Made by a program: the position numbers and the translations under genes
The notes under the pieces: generated by a model
Told to the model about the DNA's origin: nothing
What the model saw: only the letters and a program-made list of their open reading frames with translations
Databases searched by the model: none
In this document: piece after piece, positions 17,526 through 24,788 of the stretch
How positions within the stretch are numbered: position 1 is the first letter of the stretch
How the letters are laid out: each line of letters begins with the position of its first letter
Assembly: GCA_016841205.1 (NCBI GenBank)
Contig: JAENZP010000018.1
Span: 1-57,510 of the forward strand
Length of the DNA: 57,510 nt
Direction: 5' to 3'
From: Desulfoscipio geothermicus
GTDB taxonomy: Bacteria > Bacillota > Desulfotomaculia > Desulfotomaculales > Desulfallaceae

Positions 17526-17909
17526 GATATGATTCCTCCTTTTTAACTGTAAGGTTGTAGTATTATTGATTAAACAGTTGCGTAGTGACTATCACCTCTA
17601 TAGCTTTATTGAGGATAAATAATACATATAGACTGCTATTTTGCCTTGTATCGATTTGTACCATACTTGTACTTGCGCCAGGCAAGGAATTCCAATAAAG
17701 GTATAAGCTTACTAGAACTGTATAAGTAACTTGCATTCATAGTAGGTGACAACTTGTCTCACATAATTAATGTGCCTTATTTATATGATTGATAACAATC
17801 ACTGCTGGGTGATGTTTTTTTATGTTTTTAAAATAAATTGAGAAAACCACCTTACATATAGATTTTAATTCTTGTTGGTAATGCTGTCAACATTTAAATA
17901 GCCTAAAAA

Positions 17910-17933
17910 GGTTAATCCTTGGTTCACCCTTTA
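17910..17933 (+). repeat. GGTTAATCC...TTCACCCT direct repeat, copy A
   Basis: The 24-bp sequence matches 18417-18440 at 18 of 24 positions (shared GG-TAA-CCT and TTCACCCT blocks). It may be a binding site for the nearby NarL-type regulator; this is inference. Confidence 0.4.
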
Positions 17934-18087
17934 TGATAAGCAGGTTGATGGGGCAGAGGTTAACATGAGACAATGAGGTCAGTAAAATAAAAACATTAAC
18001 AAAAGGAAAAATATAGGAAAAATTTGATATTTCGGGGTAAGATAATCATATTTATTGGATACCCTGCAGGGAATGGACAAGACGTAG

Positions 18088-18210
18088 TGCAGATACAGGG
18101 AAGGGGAGTTTCCACAATTGGAAGGTGGGACTATTGATCAAGTACCTGAGGCTCAACTCATGGCACAATTTTTCAACCGCCGTCCATTATTTGGCCCTAA
18201 GCTGTTGTAG
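18088..18210 (+). other. possible gene remnant
   Basis: A 40-codon frame ending at a TAG (18208-18210) reads GEFPQLEGGTIDQVPEAQL and continues with FFNRRPLFGPKLL. It looks protein-like but has no start or Shine-Dalgarno and I cannot identify it. It may be the C-terminus of a lost gene. Confidence 0.2.
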
Positions 18211-18398
18211 GGGTAGTTCGAGCATCTTGCAGTTATTCTTTAATCTTACCTGTAGTGTTAAAGAAAAACCTCGTTTTGAATCTCCAACAAGATGACTGAG
18301 GTGAATAACCTTTGTTATTGTTTGAGTAAAAATTAATGGATTGTAAAATTAAGGATAAAAAGTTTTAGGTGGATTAAAGAGAAATAAAGAAGTATTTA

Positions 18399-18412
18399 AT
18401 AGGTTAACCTAT
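18399..18412. promoter_or_regulatory. 14-bp perfect palindrome, possible operator
   Basis: ATAGGTTAACCTAT is a perfect palindrome, directly followed by copy B of the GGTTAA-type direct repeat (18417-18440). The GTTAAC core also occurs near 17958. Confidence 0.35.
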
Positions 18413-18416
18413 ATGG

Positions 18417-18440
18417 GCTAACCCTCGTTTCACCCTCAAG
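18417..18440 (+). repeat. GGTTAATCC...TTCACCCT direct repeat, copy B
   Basis: Partner of 17910-17933. It lies about 385 bp upstream of the sigma-54 promoter at 18823. Confidence 0.4.
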
Positions 18441-18822
18441 TAACCTGGTATCCATTCTTTTTAGTGATTTTGGAAAATTCCTAATTGCCTTATAGTATAT
18501 TCATGGACAAACACTATAGGTATGCCGGTAATTAGAAATCTACGAAATTGGTGAGTACACAGGCGGGTAGAAAACTGGTAGAAAAATATAAATAAATATC
18601 TGCCATTGGCGGACTTGTCGTGGTCTTTTAGATAAGTTGGGCACATCTTCTTATGCTTTAGACTTTGCTAGGGAGTTCGGGTAATGTTCCGGTGCTTACC
18701 GTCTTCTATGTTAATCTTAATTCCGGCATGTTGGCTTGGTCTACTGGATGTGCGGATGAATTTGTGAATTGAAACTCATGATGATTAATGGCATCCAGGT
18801 AATATCCAGGTTTTATGTTCAT

Positions 18823-18838
18823 TGGTAAAAATGTTGCG
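18823..18838 (+). promoter_or_regulatory. sigma-54 promoter of the SDR-thiolase-DUF35 operon
   Basis: The site reads TGGTAA-AAATG-TTGCG with GG (18824-18825) and GC (18836-18837) exactly 10 bp apart. It lies about 90 nt before the dehydrogenase start. Unlike the two promoters in the bam region, I see no copy of the 36-bp activator element upstream. Confidence 0.6.
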
Positions 18839-18927
18839 GCAGACTTTTTGCAGTTTGTTTTCCCACCGGTTCAGTTGGGTGGTGTGTGTCGCATATTCCA
18901 ATTCTTAAAGGGGGGGATGTATTAGAA

Positions 18928-19674
18928 ATGAGACTGCAGGGGAAAGTTGCCATTGTGACGGGTGCTCGCCAGGGGATTGGCGAAGGTGTGGCTTTGGGCC
19001 TGGCCAAGGAAGGTGCGAAGGTAGTTGTAGTTAGCCGTAGCATCAACGAGGATAGTGAAATTTGTCAGAACCTGAGGGACGCTGGAGCTGAGTATCTAGC
19101 TCTGGCCGTAGATGTGGGCGATCGTGACGCAGTGCAGAAGATGGTAGATGACACCATGGCTAAATTCGGAAGAGTTGATTTTCTCTTCAACAACGCTGGG
19201 GTAAGCATACCCGCCATGTTGTGGAAAATGAGTCCCCAACAATGGGATGATGTAATTAGGATTAATCTTACCGGTACATTTAACTGCATCCAGGCTGTTT
19301 CCGGGCCGATGATGGAGCAGAAGAGCGGTTCGATACTTAACGTTACCTCTTCCGCGGGTCTGATTGGCACCATCGGGCAGGTTAACTATACTGCCTCCAA
19401 GGGCGGGGTTACTGCATTATCTAAATCCTGTGCAAAAGAACTGGCGAAATATAATATCAGGGTTAATGTAATTGCACCTATGGTCGTAACGCCAATGACC
19501 AGGAAAATTACCACTGATCCTAAGTTAGCTCCTAAATATTTAGAACGCATACCGCTGGGTAGGTTCTGCGAACCTGAAGAGGTTGCCCCGACGGTAGTAT
19601 TCTTTGCATCTGAAGATTCATCTTATATAACCGGCCAGATCCTCTGTGTGGACGGCGGCATGGTTATGCTATAA
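18928..19674 (+). CDS. SDR-family dehydrogenase (248 aa)
   Basis: This is a short-chain dehydrogenase with the N-terminal TGARQGIGEG cofactor loop, the NNAG motif, catalytic Ser (NVTSSAG), the YTASK catalytic Tyr/Lys pair and the C-terminal VDGG. The closest functional guess is an NAD(P)-dependent 3-hydroxyacyl-CoA dehydrogenase, perhaps for 3-hydroxypimeloyl-CoA made by BamA, or a BbsC/BbsD-like enzyme. I use the ATG at 18928 behind a run of G; the frame is open from a GTG at 18886, but that start has no ribosome site. The thiolase gene follows 41 nt later. Confidence 0.88.
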   Translation: MRLQGKVAIVTGARQGIGEGVALGLAKEGAKVVVVSRSINEDSEICQNLRDAGAEYLALAVDVGDRDAVQKMVDDTMAKFGRVDFLFNNAGVSIPAMLWKMSPQQWDDVIRINLTGTFNCIQAVSGPMMEQKSGSILNVTSSAGLIGTIGQVNYTASKGGVTALSKSCAKELAKYNIRVNVIAPMVVTPMTRKITTDPKLAPKYLERIPLGRFCEPEEVAPTVVFFASEDSSYITGQILCVDGGMVML

Positions 19675-19715
19675 TATGCGAACCGAAAAAGTATCTATCG
19701 CGGGGAGGTTCATTT

Positions 19716-20873
19716 ATGTCCAAAGATGTAGCCATAATTGGCGTTGGTCAAAGTTATTTTACTAGGGAATATCCGGGCTCGATCAGAGAGCTGGCTTTTG
19801 ATGCATGGAGAGAAGCCGCACAAGACGCCGGCATAACCGCTAAAGATATTAGTGCCTCGGTTATTTGCTCAGCTCCGGAATACGATGCACAGCGTAGTCC
19901 CGCCGGAGTAATTTCCGAGTACCTCGGATTTGTTCCCGCACCGACATTTGCCATCGAATCAGTGTGCTCCTCCAGCACCTCTGGCCTGAGAGCGGCCTAT
20001 AGTATGGTCAAAGCAGGTTTACACGATATCGTTGCCGTTGTCGGTTTTCAAAAAATGTCGGAAATTACTTCCGCTGATTCTCAGGAGAGAATGGGCCGCG
20101 GTTCCGACATTCAGTGGGAATCCCCATTTGGTACCATGATGCCTGGTTATTACGCTTCGCACGCGCAGGCGCATTTTAAACAGTACGGCTCTACTGAAAG
20201 AGATCTGGCCATGATCAGGGCTAAGTCCACCAAATATGGCGCACTGAATGATAGAGCGGTATACAGGAAAGTTGTTACCGTGGAAGAATGTTTAGCAAAA
20301 CCGGTTGTGACCAGCCCGCTGAAAGTGTTTGATTGCTGCGGCAATGCCGATGGCTCTTCCTGTGTAATTGTTGCTAATGCGGACAGGGCTAAGGAATTAT
20401 GCAAGAAACCGGTTTGGTTTATGGGATTAGGTTCCGGTTCAGCCAGCGTAACGCTGACCGGCCGCAGCAATTGTTACGGTTTAACAGCCGCTATGAAGGC
20501 TGCTCAAGATGCCTATGCCATGGCTGGTATTACTGCCCAGGATGTTAAGGTAGCGGAAGTACACGACTGCTTTACTATCGCTGAATTGATGGCTTACGAA
20601 GCTCTTGGCTTTGCCGAGCTAGGTAAAGGCGTAGAACTGGTACGCGAAGGGCAAAATGAGATAGGCGGCAAAATACCTGTGAACGTGGATGGCGGTTTGC
20701 TGTCCAAGGGTCATCCCATCGGCGCTACCGGTGGTTCGCAGGTGCGTACCATTGTCCTTCAGCTGCGTGATGAAGCCGGTCCCATGCAGGTGCCGGGACA
20801 ACCTGAAATCGGGCTAGTTCATAATGTTGGCGGCGTAGGGCTTTACGCTAACGTAACCATTCTGGGGAGGTAG
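19716..20873 (+). CDS. SCP2/BbsB-type thiolase (385 aa)
   Basis: This is a thiolase of the SCP-x type: nucleophile Cys in ESVCSSSTSG (about residue 87), an HDCF motif and a GHPIGATGGSQ motif near the C-terminus. Partners of this type need a DUF35 zinc-ribbon protein, which is the next gene, 5 nt away. Two roles fit: cleavage of 3-oxopimeloyl-CoA after BamA and the SDR, or of a benzoylsuccinyl-CoA-like substrate as in BbsAB of toluene degraders. The sequence alone does not decide. Start: ATG with GGGGAGG upstream. Confidence 0.88.
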   Translation: MSKDVAIIGVGQSYFTREYPGSIRELAFDAWREAAQDAGITAKDISASVICSAPEYDAQRSPAGVISEYLGFVPAPTFAIESVCSSSTSGLRAAYSMVKAGLHDIVAVVGFQKMSEITSADSQERMGRGSDIQWESPFGTMMPGYYASHAQAHFKQYGSTERDLAMIRAKSTKYGALNDRAVYRKVVTVEECLAKPVVTSPLKVFDCCGNADGSSCVIVANADRAKELCKKPVWFMGLGSGSASVTLTGRSNCYGLTAAMKAAQDAYAMAGITAQDVKVAEVHDCFTIAELMAYEALGFAELGKGVELVREGQNEIGGKIPVNVDGGLLSKGHPIGATGGSQVRTIVLQLRDEAGPMQVPGQPEIGLVHNVGGVGLYANVTILGR

Positions 20874-20878
20874 AAAAT

Positions 20879-21289
20879 ATGAGTTTTAAAAAATTCGGAC
20901 GTAAAAGTTTTGCTTCCCAGACCAAGGTTGATGCTTTTATTGATTACCTTGAAAAGGGCGAAGTAAGGGGCACACAATGCAAATCCTGTGGGACAAAGTT
21001 CTTTCCTCCCCGGGCAGATTGTGATCAATGCTTAAGTAACGATATGGATTGGTTCAAAATCGAAGGAGTCGGAACTCTGGTAACTTATACCAAACAAGGT
21101 TTTGCTCCTACCGGCTTTGAGAAGGATGTACCATACACCACCGCCATGGCAATTTTTGACGGCGTGCAAATATTTGGCCGGCTTGACGGCAGCATTCCTG
21201 ATGACGAAGTTGCCATTGGCATGAATGTGGGCGTCAGAACACTGCAATACGACGACGGTCAGTTGTCTTATGAATTCATAAAAGCATAA
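20879..21289 (+). CDS. DUF35 OB-fold zinc-ribbon protein, thiolase partner (136 aa)
   Basis: A rubredoxin-like zinc ribbon (CKSCG, then CDQC about 14 residues later) precedes an OB-fold domain, the DUF35 layout. Such proteins form complexes with SCP2-type thiolases, shown for BbsA-BbsB. It starts 5 nt after the thiolase stop and GGGGAGG of the thiolase tail serves as ribosome site, so the two are translationally coupled. Confidence 0.88.
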   Translation: MSFKKFGRKSFASQTKVDAFIDYLEKGEVRGTQCKSCGTKFFPPRADCDQCLSNDMDWFKIEGVGTLVTYTKQGFAPTGFEKDVPYTTAMAIFDGVQIFGRLDGSIPDDEVAIGMNVGVRTLQYDDGQLSYEFIKA

Positions 21290-21417
21290 CAACGATTTTT
21301 TACTACCTTAAACAGGGGGGTGGTAAAAGCTGGCATGACTAATACCAGCACAATGTTGGAATAATGCTTACTAGAGGTAAAAAATTAAAAAAAAATTATT
21401 TAATAGGAGGATGACTA

Positions 21418-22551
21418 ATGGATCTGAATAAATGGCCCCGCCAAACCGATGTAAAGAATCATGAAATATTTGGTGATGAACATTTTGGTACCGAAGCACC
21501 GTGCGTTATTTATGAAAAAAGACCTATCATTGACCCCAAAACCAAACAAGAAGTTCCTGGGCTGTATACCGCATGGCTGATCCTGAATAACCCCGCTCAG
21601 TTTGGTTCCTATACCACCGAAATGACTAAAGGCGTTATCGCCGGTTGCGCAAAAGCTTCCTCAGACCGCTCCGTAGTAGCCCTAATCTTTACCGGCACAG
21701 GCGACAAAGCGTTCTGTACTGGTGGTAACACTGTAGAATACGCTGAATACTACAGCAGCAACCCCAGTGAATACATGCAGTACATGGACCTGTTCAACGG
21801 CATGGTTGACGGTCTGCTGGATTGCAAAAAGCCGGTTATCTGCCGCGTAAACGGCATGCGCGTAGCCGGTGGCCAGGAAATTGGTATGGCTTGTGACCTC
21901 GCTATTTCTTCTGACCTCGCTATTTATGGCCAGGCTGGTCCCAGACACGGTTCCGCACCGGTTGGCGGCAGCGCTGACTTTATCCACTGGAACATCGGTA
22001 TGGAAAGAGGCATGTGGAACTGCATTTCCTGCGAAATGTGGAGTGCCTATAAAATGCAGATGGTTGGTATGATTACAAAAGCCATTCCCGTACTCAAAGT
22101 CGATGGCAAATTTATCCCCAACCCGGCAGTTATTACCGATAAAATGGTTGATGAAAACGGCCAGATCTGTTACGGTGAAAATAAGACCGGCGAAGAAGCA
22201 GCTGCAGCCAAAGCATTAATCAAGACTGCTGAAGTTGACTTCTCAATGCTGGATGCTGAAGTAGAAAAACTAGTCTGGACTTTCACCAACCTGTTCCCCA
22301 ACTGCTTACAGATGTCCATCGATATGATGAGACAGAAGAAGAAATTCTTCTGGGATATGAACAAACTGGCATATCGTCATTGGCTCGGCACCAACATGAG
22401 CAGTGAAGCTTATCTCGGCTTCAACGCTTTCGCCACCAAGAAACTGACCGGTAAAGACACCATTGACTTTATTAAGTATCGCCAGCTGCTGGCTGAGGCT
22501 CATGTGTTCGATCAAGAACTGATCGACGCAGTTTTGGGGCCCCGTAAATAA
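21418..22551 (+). CDS. bamA: 6-oxocyclohex-1-ene-1-carbonyl-CoA hydrolase (377 aa)
   Basis: This is a crotonase-family protein of the size and sequence type of BamA/Oah, the ring-opening hydrolase that forms 3-hydroxypimeloyl-CoA and serves as marker of anaerobic aromatic degradation. Oxyanion-hole regions are visible (FCTGGN near residue 103 and the GMRVAGGQEIGMACDLA segment). Length is normal for BamA. It has a strong Shine-Dalgarno (AATAGGAGG, 7-8 nt before ATG), a separate leader of 128 nt and a hairpin after it, so it may be expressed on its own as well as with neighbours. Confidence 0.93.
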   Translation: MDLNKWPRQTDVKNHEIFGDEHFGTEAPCVIYEKRPIIDPKTKQEVPGLYTAWLILNNPAQFGSYTTEMTKGVIAGCAKASSDRSVVALIFTGTGDKAFCTGGNTVEYAEYYSSNPSEYMQYMDLFNGMVDGLLDCKKPVICRVNGMRVAGGQEIGMACDLAISSDLAIYGQAGPRHGSAPVGGSADFIHWNIGMERGMWNCISCEMWSAYKMQMVGMITKAIPVLKVDGKFIPNPAVITDKMVDENGQICYGENKTGEEAAAAKALIKTAEVDFSMLDAEVEKLVWTFTNLFPNCLQMSIDMMRQKKKFFWDMNKLAYRHWLGTNMSSEAYLGFNAFATKKLTGKDTIDFIKYRQLLAEAHVFDQELIDAVLGPRK

Positions 22552-22600
22552 TCATATAACTTTAAGCAGATGCTTTAATATTTGCCAAATTAATATAGGT

Positions 22601-22624
22601 GGAGAGGCGGGGCTTAGCCTCTCC
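22601..22624 (+). terminator. hairpin after bamA
   Basis: GGAGAGGC (22601-22608) pairs with GCCTCTCC (22617-22624); a T-rich, A-interrupted tail follows at 22630-22641. Confidence 0.6.
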
Positions 22625-22644
22625 GCCTGTTATTATTTATTGTG

Positions 22645-22660
22645 CGGTTGTTACTTTGCA
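22645..22660 (+). promoter_or_regulatory. weak candidate sigma-54 promoter of the first bamR
   Basis: The site reads CGGTTG-TTACT-TTGCA, with GG (22646-22647) and GC (22658-22659) 10 bp apart and a good -12 box, but a poor -24 box. It lies just after the bamA hairpin and about 33 nt before the start codon. Confidence 0.35.
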
Positions 22661-22692
22661 GCGTAGTCTGCGATTGAACATGGGGGTATAGT

Positions 22693-23457
22693 ATGAGTTA
22701 TAAATTTATCAAAACAAATAACGCGGATGGATTAATTACCATAACCCTGGACAGCCCGCCACTTAATGTTTTGACTATTCCTATGATGGAGGAATTAGCT
22801 GACGCATTTGTGTGGGCCAAAGGGCAAGCCGGAAATATTATCCTCTTAGATGCAGCAGGGAAAGCCTTTTCAGCCGGTGTAGACGTTGCTGATCATACAC
22901 CTGATAAAGTAAACAAAATGATTGAGGTTTTCGATAGTATCTTCCATAGCATGTATGACAACGAGAAGCCTATTGTGTGCGCCGTTAATGGCGCGGCTCT
23001 GGGTGGCGGCTATGAACTAGTGCTTTTTGCCGACATGGTAGTGGCTTCGGAAAAAGCAAAGCTGGGGCAGCCGGAAATTCAGGTTGGCGTATTCCCACCC
23101 TTGGCTTCATACATGCTTCCCAGGCTAACCTCTTTACCCCATGCATATGAATTGATTTTAAGCGGTGATGTCATCAATGCTGCCAGGGCTGATAAGCTAG
23201 GGTTGGTGAACGCTGTTTTGCCTGCTGATAACTTTGCTGAAGGCGTTAAGGAATTTTGTAAAAAGTTCATGTCTCTGAGTCCGGTAGTGCTGGCGTACAC
23301 CAAAAAGGCCATAAAGGCAGGATTAAATAAGGGCTTTATTGAAGGACTTAAGGCAATTGATGATGTATACCTGAATGAATTAATGCCTACCGCTGACGCC
23401 AAGGAAGGCTTAAGTGCCTTTATGGAAAAACGCAAACCGGTATGGCAGGGTAAATAA
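22693..23457 (+). CDS. bamR: cyclohexa-1,5-diene-1-carbonyl-CoA hydratase (254 aa), copy 1
   Basis: This crotonase-family protein is of the Dch/BamR type: it adds water to the dienoyl-CoA made by benzoyl-CoA reductase. The oxyanion-hole segments are AFSAGVDVADHT and NGAALGGGYELVL. It lies between bamA and bamQ, the usual company. A paralogue of the same length and clearly similar sequence is at 26664-27428, with a near-identical translation start context (GAACATGGGGGTATA before ATGAG). The start ATG at 22693 follows GGGGG. Confidence 0.9.
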   Translation: MSYKFIKTNNADGLITITLDSPPLNVLTIPMMEELADAFVWAKGQAGNIILLDAAGKAFSAGVDVADHTPDKVNKMIEVFDSIFHSMYDNEKPIVCAVNGAALGGGYELVLFADMVVASEKAKLGQPEIQVGVFPPLASYMLPRLTSLPHAYELILSGDVINAARADKLGLVNAVLPADNFAEGVKEFCKKFMSLSPVVLAYTKKAIKAGLNKGFIEGLKAIDDVYLNELMPTADAKEGLSAFMEKRKPVWQGK

Positions 23458-23505
23458 TATTTAAAATTATTGAAATATATTAAAATTTTAAGGAGGTTTA
23501 AGAAT

Positions 23506-24636
23506 ATGACAGTACCGACCATGATAGATACCTGGCAAATGGTGGAACCCACTATACCGAAAAAACGCGGTAAAGACGGTGCACCCGATACCCCCGCCGT
23601 ACCTGGTAAACTCGTCAAAACTCAGATTCCTGTTCCGGAACTGGCTGACGGCGACGTATTGGTTGAAGTAGCCGGTTGTGGCGTATGCCATACTGACGTA
23701 GGTTACTTCTATGATGGAGTACCCACAGTACAAAAACCGCCTTTGACCTTGGGGCATGAAATCAGCGGTGTTGTTGTCAAGGCTGGGAAAGACTTCGAAA
23801 ACCTGGTTGGCAAAGAAGTTATTATCCCTGCGGTTATGCCCTGTAATAATTGTGCTATTTGCGCTTCCGGTCGCGGCAATCGCTGCTTAGCCCAAAAAAT
23901 GCCCGGCAACAGCTTGGGTATCTATGGCGGCTTTTCCAGCCATATTCCCGTTCCGGCTGCCGACCTGACCGTTGTGGATGACCGCGGTGACTTTGAATTA
24001 GCAATGTTGTCCGTAGTGGCGGATGCCGTTACTTCTCCTTACCAGGCTGCTATTAAGGCTGAAGTAAAAGAGGGAGATCTGTGCATTGTTACCGGCGCTA
24101 CCGGTGGTATCGGCGTTTACATGACTCAGATTTGTAAAGTATTGGGAGCAAAAGCCGTTGTAGCTATCGCTCGGAATCAGGAAAAATTAGAGCGTTCCCT
24201 AAATTATGGCGCTACCAAGGCTATCAGCACCCTTGACAAGTCCAATAAAGAAGTCGTGGGCGAATTTAAAGCATATTGCAAAGAGAATAAATTACCGTCC
24301 GCAGGCTGGAAGATCTTCGAGTGCACCGGCAGCAAAGCTGGCCAGGAAATTGCCCTTGACATGCTCTCCTTCGTAGGCCGCATGATGGTAGTTGGTTTCG
24401 GTATGGCTAAAGTTGAGTATATGCTTTCCAAATTAATGGCTTTTGACGCTGAGATTATGGGCACCTGGGGCTGCCTGCCAAAGTATTACAAGGAAGTTAT
24501 GGATTATGTCCTTTCAGGCCAAATTAAAGTTAAGGAATTCGTGGAATATCGCCCGATGAGTCAAATTGAAACCGCATTCCAAGATTCCCATGCCGGCAAA
24601 CTGACTCAGAGAATCGTACTGAGACCAGATTTTTAA
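23506..24636 (+). CDS. bamQ: 6-hydroxycyclohex-1-ene-1-carbonyl-CoA dehydrogenase (376 aa)
   Basis: This is a zinc-dependent medium-chain alcohol dehydrogenase. The catalytic zinc region is GCGVCHTDVGYFYDG followed by GHE, the structural zinc loop is CNNCAICASGRGNRC, and the NAD-binding fold has GATGGIGVY. It oxidises the hydroxy group made by BamR, giving the BamA substrate. I choose the ATG at 23506 because AAGGAGG lies 8-9 nt upstream; the longer frame from 23470 has no ribosome site. Confidence 0.92.
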   Translation: MTVPTMIDTWQMVEPTIPKKRGKDGAPDTPAVPGKLVKTQIPVPELADGDVLVEVAGCGVCHTDVGYFYDGVPTVQKPPLTLGHEISGVVVKAGKDFENLVGKEVIIPAVMPCNNCAICASGRGNRCLAQKMPGNSLGIYGGFSSHIPVPAADLTVVDDRGDFELAMLSVVADAVTSPYQAAIKAEVKEGDLCIVTGATGGIGVYMTQICKVLGAKAVVAIARNQEKLERSLNYGATKAISTLDKSNKEVVGEFKAYCKENKLPSAGWKIFECTGSKAGQEIALDMLSFVGRMMVVGFGMAKVEYMLSKLMAFDAEIMGTWGCLPKYYKEVMDYVLSGQIKVKEFVEYRPMSQIETAFQDSHAGKLTQRIVLRPDF

Positions 24637-24689
24637 TTAGATAGAGTATATTTTTTATTGGTTATGTAAATATTTATAGTTAGGAGCAG

Positions 24690-24717
24690 GCCCCCGATAT
24701 TATATTATAACGGGGGC
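24690..24717 (+). terminator. terminator after bamQ
   Basis: GCCCCCG (24690-24696) pairs with CGGGGGC (24711-24717) and TTGTTTATT follows. A very similar hairpin ends the second bamR at 27463. Confidence 0.75.
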
Positions 24718-24788
24718 TTGTTTATTATAAGAATAATTAATTAAAAATATAAGAATAGTGAATATATTAGGAAATTAGGTGATTGCTG

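Larger units (their letters stand above)
17526..18927. other. 1.4-kb stretch without an intact gene
   Basis: No frame here has convincing coding character. It is AT-rich and holds two copies of a 24-bp motif (17910-17933, 18417-18440), a 14-bp palindrome (18399-18412), a short protein-like remnant (18088-18210) and a sigma-54-type promoter (18823-18838). It may be a degraded gene region now used as a regulatory region. Confidence 0.5.

Noticed and set aside
22673-22685. TTGAACATG-like match to the activator element before bamR (also near 30711 inside the IPP isomerase gene)
   Set aside because: Only the central 9 bases match; the outer dyads are absent. One copy is part of the ribosome region and the other lies inside a coding gene.
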